Assembly (NCBI GenBank): GCA_030645365.1
Contig: JAUSMB010000068.1
Span: 1 to 64,000 of the forward strand
Direction of reading: 5' to 3'
Length of the DNA: 64,000 bases
Source of the DNA: Rugosibacter sp.
GTDB lineage: Bacteria; Pseudomonadota; Gammaproteobacteria; Burkholderiales; Rhodocyclaceae
Below the pieces are notes generated by a model that saw nothing but the letters and a program-made list of their open reading frames with translations, ran no database searches and was not told where the DNA came from. The translations under genes were made by a program, and so were the position numbers. This document shows, piece after piece, positions 19,384 to 29,513 of this stretch (its first letter is position 1; the number at the start of each line of letters is the position of its first letter).

Positions 19384-19412
19384 CCGGGTTACTCTGCTCG
19401 TTATGCTGAAAA

Positions 19413-20693
19413 TTAGGCTTTCCGGCCGAGCGCTTGCAGCGCCGCTGCCACCACCAGAAAGGATCCGAAGGCGAGAATTCTATCACCATCACCCGCTTGA
19501 TCTTGCGCCGCACGCAATGCTATCTGCGGATCAGAAAATTCATCAACAACACTTAATCCCCTGCCGCGCAAACGGCTCGCTAAAAAGTCGGCGCTGGCAG
19601 CACGGCGGCCTTCCAGCGTACAGGGCAACCAGTGCGTGACACGCTCATTTAAAGCATCAATGACCGCATCAATATCCTTGTCGCTCATCATGCCAAACAC
19701 GGCGAATGTTTTCGGGTGAAACGCCATATTGCCGAGATTGTCGGCCAACACGCGCGCAGCCTGCGGATTGTGCGCCACATCCAGCACCATGACAGGCTGC
19801 CCTGGCAACACCTGAAAACGACCGGGGATCTCAACTTCCAGCAAGCCCTGGCGAAAATCTTTCATGGCCACCGGTAGCAACGCATGTAATGCATCCAGCG
19901 CAGCCATGGCACAGGCCGCATTGCGTAGTTGATTGTCACCGCGCAGGCCGGGGTAAGCCAGGCCGCCCCGCCGTCCCACTCCCCCCCAATACATCCATTG
20001 CTGCTCTTGCTTTAAAAAACCAAAGTCCCGCCCCATGACTTGCAAGGGCGTACCCACGGCCGCTGCCTGCGCCAAGAGCGATGCCGGTGGCTGTGGATCA
20101 CCGCAGACAGCAGGGATGCCTTGGCGAAAAATACCCGCTTTTTCAAAGCCTATCGTCTCGCGATCGGGGCCGAGAAACTCTGTGTGATCAATATCTACCG
20201 TACTGACAATCGAGCAAGCCGGGTCGTATATGTTCGTGGCATCAAGCCGTCCGCCCAAGCCTACTTCGAGAATAATTGCATCCAGCGACTCTGCTGCAAA
20301 TACTTCCCAGGCCGCCAACGTACCGAATTCAAAATAGGTCAGGGAAATGTCACCCCGTGCTGCCTCGACCCTGGCAAAGGCGGCGACTAACTGTGCATCA
20401 TCTACGGCTGCCCCAGCTACGCGCACTCGCTCGTTATAGTGCAATAAATGAGGTGACGTATACAGCCCTACCCGATAACCGGCATGCAACAGGATACTTT
20501 CGAGCATGGCGCAAATAGAACCTTTGCCATTCGTGCCAGCCACCAGAATCACCGGACATTTTTCGGTTTGCTGTAACCGATTTTTGACGATCGCAACACG
20601 CTCCAGCCCCAGCTCAATGCCAGCAATGCCGCGCGGATGCAACGCTTCAAGATGGTCCAGCCATGCCGTCAGGCTGTCGGACGCCAGCGGCAT
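19413..20693 (-). CDS. folC: Bifunctional folylpolyglutamate / dihydrofolate synthase
   Basis: A 426-residue Mur-ligase-like enzyme that adds glutamate to dihydropteroate and folates. Visible are the P-loop VAGTNGKGS (about residues 51-59), SPHLLHYNERV, EVGLGGRLDATN and the FDVAHNP-type segment (LDVAHNPQAA). Its ATG overlaps the accD stop by one base. A dispersed repeat near the C-terminus is read as ASADF at 19583-19594. Confidence 0.96.
   Translation of the reverse strand: MPLASDSLTAWLDHLEALHPRGIAGIELGLERVAIVKNRLQQTEKCPVILVAGTNGKGSICAMLESILLHAGYRVGLYTSPHLLHYNERVRVAGAAVDDAQLVAAFARVEAARGDISLTYFEFGTLAAWEVFAAESLDAIILEVGLGGRLDATNIYDPACSIVSTVDIDHTEFLGPDRETIGFEKAGIFRQGIPAVCGDPQPPASLLAQAAAVGTPLQVMGRDFGFLKQEQQWMYWGGVGRRGGLAYPGLRGDNQLRNAACAMAALDALHALLPVAMKDFRQGLLEVEIPGRFQVLPGQPVMVLDVAHNPQAARVLADNLGNMAFHPKTFAVFGMMSDKDIDAVIDALNERVTHWLPCTLEGRRAASADFLASRLRGRGLSVVDEFSDPQIALRAAQDQAGDGDRILAFGSFLVVAAALQALGRKA
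19583..19594 (-). repeat. Dispersed repeat core inside folC
   Basis: Exact core, with one extra A in the A-run and CTGGC on the other side. Same direction as folC, which reads it as SADF. Confidence 0.8.
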
Positions 20694-21553
20694 CAGACGG
20701 CAGGCAGGCGCATCAGGAGTGTGTTGAGTGAAGCCAGCTTGTCACGCAGCTCACGCCGATCAACAATCATGTCTATCGCACCCTTTTCAAGCAAAAACTC
20801 GGCGCGCTGAAAGCCTTCTGGCAGTTTTTGCCGTACGGTTTGCTCAATCACCCGTGGGCCGGCAAAACCGATAAGTGCACCTGGCTCGGCAATCACGATA
20901 TCACCAACAAAAGCAAAAGACGCCGATACACCGCCCATGGTAGGGTCTGTCAGGAGCGTTATGAAAGGCAGTGGATGCTTTGCCAACTTGGCAACGGCCG
21001 CCGTGGTCTTGGCCATTTGCATCAGCGAAAATAATCCTTCTTGCATCCGCGCACCGCCTGAAGCGGTAATACAAATAAACGGCGCATTGAGATCTAGCGC
21101 TGCCTGCACGCCACGTACAAACCGCTCACCGACCACAGAGCCCATCGAGCCCCCCATGAATTCGAACTCGAAACAGGCCACCACCACGGGTACTGTCTTG
21201 ATGGCCCCCTGCATGACGATCAGCGCATCGCTCTCGTCGGTTTCTTTATTAGCGGCTGCAAGACGATCAATATATCGTTTGCCATCTTTGAATTTAAGTG
21301 GGTCCATCGGCAGCACTTCTGCGCCAATTTCAAAACGTCCTTCTTCATCGAGCAATAAATTCAGTCGCGCACGTGCTCGAAGACGGAGATGATGACTACA
21401 CTTCGGACAAACCTGCTGATTATTTTCCAAGTCTGAGGCATACAGTACCGCTTCACAGGCCGGGCATTTCGACCATAAGCCTTCCGGCATGGACTTGCGG
21501 CCACCCGGAGAGCGCTTGATCTTGGGAGGAAGCAGTTTCTGTAACCAACTCAT
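20693..21553 (-). CDS. accD: Acetyl-CoA carboxylase carboxyltransferase subunit beta
   Basis: A 286-residue subunit that transfers carboxyl from biotin to acetyl-CoA, forming malonyl-CoA with AccA. The N-terminal zinc ribbon has Cys30, Cys33, Cys49 and Cys52. The crotonase-like body has [14 protein letters not shown] and SGGARMQEG. Its start overlaps the trpA stop by four bases (ATGA), and its stop overlaps folC. The trpA-accD-folC order is a common proteobacterial arrangement. Confidence 0.97.
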   Translation of the reverse strand: MSWLQKLLPPKIKRSPGGRKSMPEGLWSKCPACEAVLYASDLENNQQVCPKCSHHLRLRARARLNLLLDEEGRFEIGAEVLPMDPLKFKDGKRYIDRLAAANKETDESDALIVMQGAIKTVPVVVACFEFEFMGGSMGSVVGERFVRGVQAALDLNAPFICITASGGARMQEGLFSLMQMAKTTAAVAKLAKHPLPFITLLTDPTMGGVSASFAFVGDIVIAEPGALIGFAGPRVIEQTVRQKLPEGFQRAEFLLEKGAIDMIVDRRELRDKLASLNTLLMRLPAV

Positions 21554-22359
21554 GAATGAGCCTCCTGATCAATCGCAAGGCGAAACCCAGCCAGTAAGGC
21601 TTTCACGCGCGCCGGTGCATCGGCGGCTGGCCCGCCTTCGATTTCTTCAATGATGCGGCTGCCGATGACAACAGCATCGGCCATAGAGGCGATCCGTGCT
21701 GCGGTAGCGGCATCGCGTATTCCAAAACCCACGCCGACTGGCATGCCAACCTGCGCTCGAATCTGCGGGATACGCTGTGCGACTTCCTCCATATCAAGAT
21801 GTCCTGCACCCGTGACGCCTGTGAGCGAGATGTAGTACAAATAGCCACTCCCCAGCGCAGCCACTTCCGCATAACGCCGGGAGGTCGAGGTAGGGGCCAG
21901 CAAAAATATCGGGTCTACCTGTTCCCGCTTCATTGCCGCAGCAAATTCAGCACATTCTTCAGGCGGGTAATCAACGACCAGTACACCATCCACACCAGCG
22001 CTATGGGCATCACGAGCAAAGGCGTCAATACCGTAGGATTCAACCGGATTGGCATAGCCCATCAGCACAACGGGTGTCACTTGATCTACCTTGCGAAATT
22101 CGCTCACCAGGGCTAGTACCCGGCGCAATGTCATGCCTTGCGCTAAAGCTCGCTCAGAGGCGCGTTGCACGGTGGGACCATCGGCCATTGGATCAGAAAA
22201 CGGCACACCCAGTTCAATGATGTCAGCCCCGCCTTCAACCAAGGCACTCATCAGCGGCAAAGTTAAATCAGGATGTGGATCACCTGCAGTAATAAAGGGA
22301 ATCAGCGCCTTGCGGTGTGCCTGATTTAAATGCAAAAAAGTTGCGGCTATACGTGACAT
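21550..22359 (-). CDS. trpA: Tryptophan synthase alpha chain
   Basis: A 269-residue TIM-barrel subunit that cleaves indole-3-glycerol phosphate. Catalytic residues are visible: Glu49 in [10 protein letters not shown] and Asp56 in the same motif. I start at the ATG at 22359, one base after the trpB stop, rather than at the longer open frame inside trpB. The product, indole, is channelled to TrpB. Confidence 0.97.
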   Translation of the reverse strand: MSRIAATFLHLNQAHRKALIPFITAGDPHPDLTLPLMSALVEGGADIIELGVPFSDPMADGPTVQRASERALAQGMTLRRVLALVSEFRKVDQVTPVVLMGYANPVESYGIDAFARDAHSAGVDGVLVVDYPPEECAEFAAAMKREQVDPIFLLAPTSTSRRYAEVAALGSGYLYYISLTGVTGAGHLDMEEVAQRIPQIRAQVGMPVGVGFGIRDAATAARIASMADAVVIGSRIIEEIEGGPAADAPARVKALLAGFRLAIDQEAHS

Positions 22360-22360
22360 A

Positions 22361-23572
22361 TCAGAAATGGATCCCGGATTTTTCAGCAACAGTGTGCATA
22401 TCTTTATCACCACGGCCAGAGAGATTGACGAGGAGCATTTTGTCTTTACCCAGGGTAGGCGCCAACTTTGCCGCATAAGCTAACGCATGGCTGGATTCCA
22501 GTGCCGGGATAATGCCTTCAAAATGGCATAAGTCATGGAACGCAGCCAAGGCAGCCGCATCATCAATAGTGACGTAGCTTGCACGGCCCGTATCCTTCAG
22601 CCAGGCATGTTCAGGCCCCACGCCCGGGTAATCAAGCCCGGCAGAAATTGAATGGGTTTCCATCACTTGGCCATTTTCATCTTGCAGCAGATAGGTTCGG
22701 TTACCGTGCAGCACCCCCGGTCGGCCAGCAGTCAGTGAGGCCGAATGTTTACCGCTGGCCAGCCCAAAACCTTCCGCTTCCACGCCGATCAATTGAACAT
22801 CGGTATCGGCAATGTAAGGATAAAAAATGCCCATTGCATTAGACCCCCCGCCGACACATGCAATAACGGCATCCGGCTGGCGGCCGATAATTTCCGGCAT
22901 TTGCACCTTGCACTCTTCACCGATCACTTTCTGAAAGTCTCGCACCATCATCGGGTAGGGGTGAGGACCCGCCACCGTACCAATGATGTAAAAGGTATTG
23001 GCAATATGGGTTACCCAGTCGCGCATGGCTTCGTTGAGCGCATCCTTCAAGGTTTTCGAGCCTGACTCAACGGGCACAACCGTTGCGCCCAAGAGCTTCA
23101 TGCGGTAGACGTTGGCGGCTTGCCGTTTAATGTCTTCTGACCCCATGTACACCACGCACTCCATCCCGTAGCGAGCCGCTACGGTGGCCGTTGCCACGCC
23201 ATGCTGACCGGCACCGGTCTCTGCGATGACCCGGGGCTTGCCCATGCGTCGTGCCAGCAACGCCTGGCCGATACAGTTATTTATTTTGTGCGCGCCCGTG
23301 TGATTCAAATCTTCACGCTTGAGAAAAATCTGTGCGCCACCCAATAAATCTGACCACCGCTTGGCGTGGTATATCGGGCTGGGGCGACCCACATAATGTT
23401 TCAGGTCATGAGCATACTCTGCCTGAAACGCTGGGTCAGCTTGTGCTGCGGCATAGGCCTCACGCAGTTCAGTGAGTGCCGGCATCAAGGTTTCGCCAAC
23501 GAAAATACCACCGTAGGGGCCAAAATGACCTTGTGCATCTGGCAAGTTATAAGGTAAATCAGGCATCTGCAT
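22361..23572 (-). CDS. trpB: Tryptophan synthase beta chain
   Basis: A 403-residue PLP enzyme joining indole and serine. The PLP lysine is K96 in [21 protein letters not shown] binds the cofactor phosphate. I chose the ATG at 23572 because GGAG lies six bases upstream; an in-frame start at 23587 lies further inside trpF. The gene overlaps the trpF end by 14 bases, suggesting coupled translation. Confidence 0.97.
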   Translation of the reverse strand: MQMPDLPYNLPDAQGHFGPYGGIFVGETLMPALTELREAYAAAQADPAFQAEYAHDLKHYVGRPSPIYHAKRWSDLLGGAQIFLKREDLNHTGAHKINNCIGQALLARRMGKPRVIAETGAGQHGVATATVAARYGMECVVYMGSEDIKRQAANVYRMKLLGATVVPVESGSKTLKDALNEAMRDWVTHIANTFYIIGTVAGPHPYPMMVRDFQKVIGEECKVQMPEIIGRQPDAVIACVGGGSNAMGIFYPYIADTDVQLIGVEAEGFGLASGKHSASLTAGRPGVLHGNRTYLLQDENGQVMETHSISAGLDYPGVGPEHAWLKDTGRASYVTIDDAAALAAFHDLCHFEGIIPALESSHALAYAAKLAPTLGKDKMLLVNLSGRGDKDMHTVAEKSGIHF

Positions 23573-24188
23573 TACGCACTCCGGCAATAAATTGGGCTAT
23601 CTTTCCAGCGTCTTTAATGCCCTTGGCCACTTCGACGCCACTACTGACATCCACCGCCCAGGGCCGGACGACACGCACGGCTTGTTGAATATTGGAAACC
23701 TGCAATCCGCCTGAAAGAATGACAGGCAAGGGCAACGATGAGGGAATCAGCGACCAGTCAAATTCTTTGCCACCGCCACCATAACCTTCAACAAAGGCAT
23801 CCAGCAACAAACCGCATGCCCCCTCGAAAGCGCGCGCGTATTCTAGCAAATCAAACCCTGGCCTGACACGTGCCGCCTTGATCCACGGCCTGCCAAACTG
23901 ACGACAATACGCGGCATCTTCATCACCATGAAATTGCAGCACATTCAACGCAACCTCTGCCAATACAGAATGGACAGTGGCAGGCTCGGCGTTAACGAAT
24001 AGCCCGACACGACTGACAAATGCCGGTATCGGCGACACAAGTTGCGCCGCTTTTTCCGGGGCAATATATCTTGGGCTGGACGGATAAAACACGAACCCAA
24101 GCGCATCGGCACCTGCTGCAATGGCCGCATCACGGTCTTCAGCGCGAGTTATTCCGCAAATCTTGATTCGGGTTTTATTCTTCATCAT
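23559..24188 (-). CDS. trpF: Phosphoribosylanthranilate isomerase
   Basis: A 209-residue TIM-barrel isomerase of tryptophan synthesis. Catalytic Cys is in [11 protein letters not shown] and the second half holds VQFHGDE-like [18 protein letters not shown] and VDVSSGVE bind phosphate. The ATG at 24188 overlaps the truA stop (TGATG). trpE, trpD and trpC are not in the window, so the pathway is split, as in many betaproteobacteria. Confidence 0.96.
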   Translation of the reverse strand: MMKNKTRIKICGITRAEDRDAAIAAGADALGFVFYPSSPRYIAPEKAAQLVSPIPAFVSRVGLFVNAEPATVHSVLAEVALNVLQFHGDEDAAYCRQFGRPWIKAARVRPGFDLLEYARAFEGACGLLLDAFVEGYGGGGKEFDWSLIPSSLPLPVILSGGLQVSNIQQAVRVVRPWAVDVSSGVEVAKGIKDAGKIAQFIAGVRNADA

Positions 24189-25015
24189 CACATCAGCAGA
24201 GTCGCCGTATTCCAAGGGTACTGGCTTTGCGGCGTATCGTCAGCGCCGACTTTTGCATCACTTTTTAGTTGCCAACAGGCATCATAGTCGACACCCGCAA
24301 AATACAGCCCGCAGGCGGCAAACGTGGGTGCCGCCAACGCGCGATTCTTGGCCGCCAGCAATTCAGCAAGCCAGTCGGGAGAACGGGTTCCCTTGCCAAC
24401 ATAAACTAATACGCCTATCAGATTGCGCACCATATGATGCAAAAATCCATCCGCTTCAAAATCAAACACGATCAGGTCACCCTGACGCACGATGGAAATT
24501 TTGCGCAGGGTTTTAATAGGCGATTTAGCCTGACATTCAGCCGAACGAAAGGCTGAAAAGTCATGTGTGCCAAGCAGGGAAAGACTAGCCGATTGCATAG
24601 CGGATAAATCAAGCGGTAAGTGAAACCAACCCACGCGACGCGCCATAAGACCCGGACGCTCGGCACGGTTAAGCAGCACATAGCGGTAACGCCTGCCTTG
24701 CGCTGAAAAACGTGCATGAAAATCATCCGGCATTGGCTGCGCCCAGCGCACGGCAATCGTGGGCGGCAAATGAGCATTCACGCCGCGTACCCAAGCCGTC
24801 AGCGGGCGCTCAACGGATGCATCAAAATGCACGACCTGTTCAATCGCATGGACTCCCGCGTCGGTGCGGCCAGCACAGATAACACGCACCAATGATGTAT
24901 CTGCAATGGCGGATAGCGCAGACTCCAGCGCATCTTGCACAGACCCGCCACCCGCCTGCGACTGCCATCCACAAAACGTAGACCCTTCATATTCAACGCC
25001 CAGGGCAATCCTCAT
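24188..25015 (-). CDS. truA: tRNA pseudouridine synthase A
   Basis: A 275-residue enzyme converting U38-U40 in tRNA anticodon arms to pseudouridine. The catalytic Asp52 lies in AGRTDAGVHA. The ATG at 25015 overlaps the previous stop by four bases; the longer frame to 25081 is rejected. The last 25 residues carry a dispersed repeat copy read as AKVGADDTP, in a tail beyond the conserved fold. Confidence 0.96.
   Translation of the reverse strand: MRIALGVEYEGSTFCGWQSQAGGGSVQDALESALSAIADTSLVRVICAGRTDAGVHAIEQVVHFDASVERPLTAWVRGVNAHLPPTIAVRWAQPMPDDFHARFSAQGRRYRYVLLNRAERPGLMARRVGWFHLPLDLSAMQSASLSLLGTHDFSAFRSAECQAKSPIKTLRKISIVRQGDLIVFDFEADGFLHHMVRNLIGVLVYVGKGTRSPDWLAELLAAKNRALAAPTFAACGLYFAGVDYDACWQLKSDAKVGADDTPQSQYPWNTATLLM
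24232..24254 (+). repeat. Dispersed repeat inside the truA tail
   Basis: Exact core at 24243-24254, preceded by GCGTATCGTCA, a variant of the extended arm shared with the glycosyltransferase copy at 41601. truA reads it as KVGAD. Confidence 0.8.
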
Positions 25016-25599
25016 GGCCAGCCTATGGAAAAAACAAGCAATATAGAAACCAGCGCAACGCCAACATCCTGGGGGCTCCATCCATGCCGGGGTAGCGTTA
25101 AGGTATTCGCAGGCTGCGCTGTGCCAGATTCGTTCATCAAGTGCGACGGCAGGGCAGCCCGCTCGACTTCTTCAAGCGTCAGCATCAACCGTACAGCTAA
25201 ATGCTTTGCCGGCACACCAATCCGGCTTAACGGCGACAGGAAAAAATACATCCCGACAACCAGATCAGCTCGCGATAAATATTGCAGGACAAGTGCCAGT
25301 GATGCAATTGCAAGCAACACCCGGGCGCTCTGCATAACAGCAAGATGCAAGCCTTCCAGGGTGGCAAAAGCCATGAAGGACAATGGCGAGCCAGGCGTCA
25401 TCCATAAAAATACCGCAAATAGCGTCAGCATTAACCAAATGCTGCGGCGTAACAAGCGCTGAAAATGAAGGGTAGCTGAAAAACAGGCCCACATCGTCAT
25501 GACAAAGCAACTGAGTATCAGCACCACGCCACTACGTACCGAAAATGCCAAAAGAAAGCTGAACCAGAGCAAAAGCAAACTGGCGGGGTGAAAACGCAT
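25012..25599 (-). CDS. CbiQ/EcfT-like energy-coupling transporter transmembrane protein
   Basis: A 195-residue membrane protein with four to five hydrophobic segments, ending in a soluble-looking stretch and a last hydrophobic segment. The region LLAIASLALVLQYLSRADLVV followed by FFLSPLSRIGVPAKHLAVRLMLTLEEVE resembles T-components of ECF vitamin/metal transporters, including the coupling-helix area. No ATPase or S-component gene is adjacent. The ATG at 25599 is preferred over the frame extending to the fimV stop. The assignment is by resemblance only; a stand-alone or divergent role is possible. Confidence 0.6.
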   Translation of the reverse strand: MRFHPASLLLLWFSFLLAFSVRSGVVLILSCFVMTMWACFSATLHFQRLLRRSIWLMLTLFAVFLWMTPGSPLSFMAFATLEGLHLAVMQSARVLLAIASLALVLQYLSRADLVVGMYFFLSPLSRIGVPAKHLAVRLMLTLEEVERAALPSHLMNESGTAQPANTLTLPRHGWSPQDVGVALVSILLVFSIGWP

Positions 25600-25679
25600 C
25601 ACGGAAAAATTGGAAAAGGTATGACAACGACAGTGGAAAAATCTCCCGGCGCAATACCATGCCGGGAGATAATCACCAA

Positions 25680-28253
25680 TCAATTCAGGCTGGTTAGTTT
25701 GGCACGCGCAAATTCTTGCTGCGACTTGCTGCCTTCAACCAAGGCCTCTTGATAGAGCTCACTTGCACCTGAGTTATCACCCATCTCTTCATAGGCTGCG
25801 GCCAATTCAAGCTTGGTTGCGACCTCGGGATTATCTGTCGTCCCTTCATTTTCTATCACGCCAAAAGTCGGCGCTGGCAAGTCGGCGTCCAGATCAAGGT
25901 CAATAGCCTCCAGTTTCAAATCCGGCGCATTGGTCACTACTGGAGACGCACCAGCCAAGGGCAGATCAAAATCAAAATCAATACTGTTTCCCGCCTCTTC
26001 TGTCAGCGGCATATCCAATGGCGCATCATGCGCGGTCACTGTATCAAGAACCTTAGCTGAAGGTGCTTCAGGCAAGCTCAATTCAAGATCAAAATCCAGA
26101 GCCGACATTTCTGGTGATGCCGCCAAAGCGGTTGGTGCAACAGGATCAACTTTAGCTCCAGATGAAGCAGCTTCATCCAAATCAAAATCGAGATCAAAAT
26201 CGAGGGTTTCTGTATCGATTGCTTGGAGATCTTGAACCGGCAAAGCACTCTCCACGCCAGCTTCAGGTACTACCGCCTGAACGGCAGCTGCGGCTGCCCC
26301 GGCCAGTGCAACAACACCCACACTTTTTGTGACATCCTCTGACAATTCATGCCCAGCAGACGGCAGCTGATACAGCGCATTTTGAGGGTCAATTGCAGCA
26401 CCCATTACCCGCGCGGTCTCCCAATCCGGGCCATCTTCTAAAGTTTGCTCACGGAAGCGTTTCGCAAGAGATTCATATTCGGCGAGCTTATCTTGCTCCG
26501 CATAGATGCCGAGCAGCTTCAGATAAAGATCATGCCTGTTTGGTTGCGTCTCCAGTGCCGAGTTCAAAACGTCTTCTGCCTGCTCAGTCCGGCCAAATGC
26601 AAGGAAGGTATCTGCTTGCGATAAGGCGTCGACAGATGGTTCAGCGTCCCCTTTTACATTGATACTAAATTGGCTTGCGCTCGATCCACCCGTAGTGGAA
26701 GAAACAGAAGACGAAGCGGTTGGATCTATTGATGGACCAAACGCTGACTGCGTTGAAAAGTTGCTGGTAGAGTGCGCATCATCAAGCTCGCTTAGTGCAC
26801 TGCTCTCTTTTTTCCTTTTCCAGGCAGAGAAACCCATCCAGCCTAGCACCAGAGCCAAGATACCGCCGCCGCCAAGCACCAGCATGCTGTTTTCTTCGAG
26901 GAAACCAGGCTCAGGCTCAGCTACAACAGGTGGTACCTTGACTTTTTTTACATCAACCTTGGGGGTTGGCACGTTAGCTGGTGCCTCAGATTGTAGGGTG
27001 TCAGTCGATGGCGTCGGTTGTTCGACTGCCGCAGCAGGAACTGCTGCCGTAGCCTGGGCATTGGGGAGTGATTTTTCCGCTTGCGCCTGTTGTTGAAGAT
27101 CAGCACCCGCTTTATTTTTCAATTCAGCCAGCTGCTTGAGCTTGCTCAAGTTTTGTTCAAGCTCGGCGGTACGACTCTGGGCTTCTTTTAGCGCTTTATC
27201 GCGTGCTAGCGAATCTGCTGCGGCATTGCCTTTGACATCGCCAGAAGATCCTTTAGCATTTTCTGACTTTGAAACTTCTAATTTATCTGTGCCACTCGGT
27301 GCAGGCGTAGTCTCTTCTACTTTTGGGGTTATTTTTCCGCTCGCAACTTGTTGCCCGCTATCGCTAACTTCTGTTTGAGCACTGGCAGACAATGCCAGTC
27401 TCTTACGGTACGAATTAAAATCCGCTGCTTGTGCAATGACTTCTTTTTTCGCCTCGCCAGGTGTGATCTGATTTATCACTTCAGCATCAGGAATCGCAAG
27501 AATTTTCCCGGCCTTCAGCCGATTTATATTGCCACCATCAAAAGCTGCTTTATTCGCATTGAGTAAAGCCACTAGCATTTGGTCCAGACTGACGCCTTCA
27601 GGGCGTGTCTTTGCCGCAATTTTCCCGAGCGTATCACCAGCGCGGACTTTATGATTCTTTACATTGTCACCAGTACCTGCCTGTGCAGATACTGATGAGG
27701 TTGACTGCGCCTTAGTGCTTTGCCGCGTCACGGCAGGAGGCGTGTTTTCAACCTGAGGGGCCTTTTCTGGTTGCAGCTTATCCGCTGCAAGAGGCGTCAC
27801 AGGGGCCGAAACAGGCGCAGCAGTTGTGGCGGGCGCAAGATCAGGAGGATCCAACAAGAATGTGTATTCGCGAACCAATCGTCCAGAAGACCAACCCAAC
27901 TCGACAAGCATGCTGATAAACGGCTCATTCACCGGCTTATCCGTAGTCACCTGAACATAGCGATGCCCATTGCGTTCAATGACCTCACGCGAAAATTTCA
28001 GGCTGGAGAGAACCGGGGTATATTCAACATCTGCCTGGCGAAAAGCATCAACCGAAGCCAGCTTTGCCTGCAGTGACGATAACTCTTCGCTATTAGCGGA
28101 AACTTCAATTTCAGCCTTAAGTGGTTGTCCGAGCAAAGAATAAACAGCAACCTTCCCTAATCCCGCCGCATGCCCTGCCAGCGGTATAGTAGCCACTGCT
28201 ATCGCAATAGCTGTCAATTTTAAAAGATTGGATTTTTTGTCAGTTTTTAGCAC
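25680..28253 (-). CDS. fimV: FimV/HubP family polar protein with LysM domain
   Basis: An 857-residue protein. Order: signal sequence, a FimV N-terminal domain (GLGKVAVYSLLGQPLKAEIEV), a LysM peptidoglycan-binding domain at about 200-255 (KVRAGDTLGKIA), a low-complexity and coiled segment, one transmembrane helix (LVLGGGGILALVLGWMGF), then a long acidic cytoplasmic part with repeated DFDL motifs and a C-terminal TPR-like FimV domain (VATKLELAAAYEEMGDNSGA). FimV/HubP proteins organise cell poles, type IV pili and twitching motility. It contains one exact dispersed repeat (PAPTF) and one near copy in the LysM domain. Confidence 0.93.
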   Translation of the reverse strand: MLKTDKKSNLLKLTAIAIAVATIPLAGHAAGLGKVAVYSLLGQPLKAEIEVSANSEELSSLQAKLASVDAFRQADVEYTPVLSSLKFSREVIERNGHRYVQVTTDKPVNEPFISMLVELGWSSGRLVREYTFLLDPPDLAPATTAAPVSAPVTPLAADKLQPEKAPQVENTPPAVTRQSTKAQSTSSVSAQAGTGDNVKNHKVRAGDTLGKIAAKTRPEGVSLDQMLVALLNANKAAFDGGNINRLKAGKILAIPDAEVINQITPGEAKKEVIAQAADFNSYRKRLALSASAQTEVSDSGQQVASGKITPKVEETTPAPSGTDKLEVSKSENAKGSSGDVKGNAAADSLARDKALKEAQSRTAELEQNLSKLKQLAELKNKAGADLQQQAQAEKSLPNAQATAAVPAAAVEQPTPSTDTLQSEAPANVPTPKVDVKKVKVPPVVAEPEPGFLEENSMLVLGGGGILALVLGWMGFSAWKRKKESSALSELDDAHSTSNFSTQSAFGPSIDPTASSSVSSTTGGSSASQFSINVKGDAEPSVDALSQADTFLAFGRTEQAEDVLNSALETQPNRHDLYLKLLGIYAEQDKLAEYESLAKRFREQTLEDGPDWETARVMGAAIDPQNALYQLPSAGHELSEDVTKSVGVVALAGAAAAAVQAVVPEAGVESALPVQDLQAIDTETLDFDLDFDLDEAASSGAKVDPVAPTALAASPEMSALDFDLELSLPEAPSAKVLDTVTAHDAPLDMPLTEEAGNSIDFDFDLPLAGASPVVTNAPDLKLEAIDLDLDADLPAPTFGVIENEGTTDNPEVATKLELAAAYEEMGDNSGASELYQEALVEGSKSQQEFARAKLTSLN
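25863..25874 (-). repeat. Dispersed repeat core inside fimV (acidic region)
   Basis: Exact core on the minus strand, read by fimV as PAPTF. Confidence 0.8.
27631..27650 (+). repeat. Near copy of the dispersed repeat in the fimV LysM domain
   Basis: GTATCACCAG then CGCGGACTTT: one base differs inside the core (CCG to CGG) and the fourth T of the core is missing. It codes KVRAGDT, a natural LysM sequence, so it could be either a degenerate copy or chance. Confidence 0.45.
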
Positions 28254-28371
28254 AGTCGCTCCTGCAAAACCTTCGAGAATTTATCAACATAACATCATGA
28301 CCTTAAGTACGCAAGCGCATGGTGAATACCGGCCTTGAACAACGACTCAAAAAGACCGGCACTTAAGCGAC

Positions 28372-29484
28372 TTAAGCTTCAAGCAAAATCCGCAACGTCC
28401 GGCGTAAAGGCTCTGCAGCCCCCCAAAGAAGCTGGTCGCCAACAGTAAAGGCAGAGAGGTATTCTGGGCCCATGGCGAGTTTCCGTAAACGACCCACGGG
28501 CACAGTCAGGGTGCCGGTAACGGCAACGGGGGTCAAGTCTTTCACGGTGACATCTCGCTGATTGGGGACGACTTTTACCCAATCATTATGTGCAGCCAAT
28601 AGCCCATGAATATCATCCAAAGGCACATCTCTCTTAAGCTTGATAGTCAAGGCTTGCGAATGGCACCGCATGGCACCGATGCGAACACACAATCCATCGA
28701 CCGGAATCGGTGTCGCCACACGCCCCAAAATCTTGTTGGTTTCAGCCTGGCCTTTCCACTCTTCTTTGCTTTGACCATTGCCGAGATCTTTATCAATCCA
28801 TGGAATCAAAGATCCAGCCAGTGGCACACCAAAATTATCGGTGGGAAAAGTCTCATCGCGGAGAATTCCAGCTACTTCACGATCAATATCCAAGATAGCC
28901 GAAGCGGGGTCTGCCAGCAATCCCTTGGCGACACGATGGGCCTCTCCCATTTGCACCAGCAGTTCGCGCATATTCTGTGCGCCAGCGCCTGAAGCCGCCT
29001 GATAGGTCATGGCAGTAACCCACTCGATCAAATCGGCTTTAAACAACCCACCCAGCGCCATGAGCATCAAACTCACAGTGCAATTACCCCCAATCCAGTT
29101 GCGCCCTCCACGAGACAAACTCTGTTTGATTACATCCAAATTGACTGGATCAAGAACAATCACCGTGTCGTCTTGCATACGCAGACTGGATGCGGCATCA
29201 ATCCAGTGACCAGCCCAACCTGCAGCGCGCAGCTGAGGGAAGATTTCGGTCGTGTAATCTCCTCCTTGGCAAGTGATAATGATATCCATCTTGGCCAAGT
29301 CGGAAATATTCTTTGCATCTTTAAGCAACGAAGTCCCACGCCCCACATCAGGCGCCTGCCCACCGGGATTGGATGTAGTAAAAAATACCGGCTCAATCAG
29401 CGAAAAATCGCCTTCTTCGCGCATGCGCTGCATGAGCACAGAACCTACCATTCCCCGCCAACCAATAAGACCTACACGTTTCAT
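28372..29484 (-). CDS. asd: Aspartate-semialdehyde dehydrogenase
   Basis: A 370-residue NADPH-dependent enzyme forming aspartate semialdehyde for lysine, threonine and methionine. The N-terminal nucleotide-binding motif is [13 protein letters not shown] and the catalytic cysteine is C135 in GGNCTVSLM. This is the longer proteobacterial form. It lies 29 bases after leuB and 118 bases before fimV, the usual leuB-asd-fimV order. Confidence 0.97.
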   Translation of the reverse strand: MKRVGLIGWRGMVGSVLMQRMREEGDFSLIEPVFFTTSNPGGQAPDVGRGTSLLKDAKNISDLAKMDIIITCQGGDYTTEIFPQLRAAGWAGHWIDAASSLRMQDDTVIVLDPVNLDVIKQSLSRGGRNWIGGNCTVSLMLMALGGLFKADLIEWVTAMTYQAASGAGAQNMRELLVQMGEAHRVAKGLLADPASAILDIDREVAGILRDETFPTDNFGVPLAGSLIPWIDKDLGNGQSKEEWKGQAETNKILGRVATPIPVDGLCVRIGAMRCHSQALTIKLKRDVPLDDIHGLLAAHNDWVKVVPNQRDVTVKDLTPVAVTGTLTVPVGRLRKLAMGPEYLSAFTVGDQLLWGAAEPLRRTLRILLEA

Positions 29485-29513
29485 CGCCTTTTTCTCACTT
29501 ATAAACTTATAAA

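Noticed and set aside
28254-28371. Terminator hairpin between asd and fimV
   Set aside because: The arms CCGGCCTT and AAGACCGG do not pair fully and there is no T-run.
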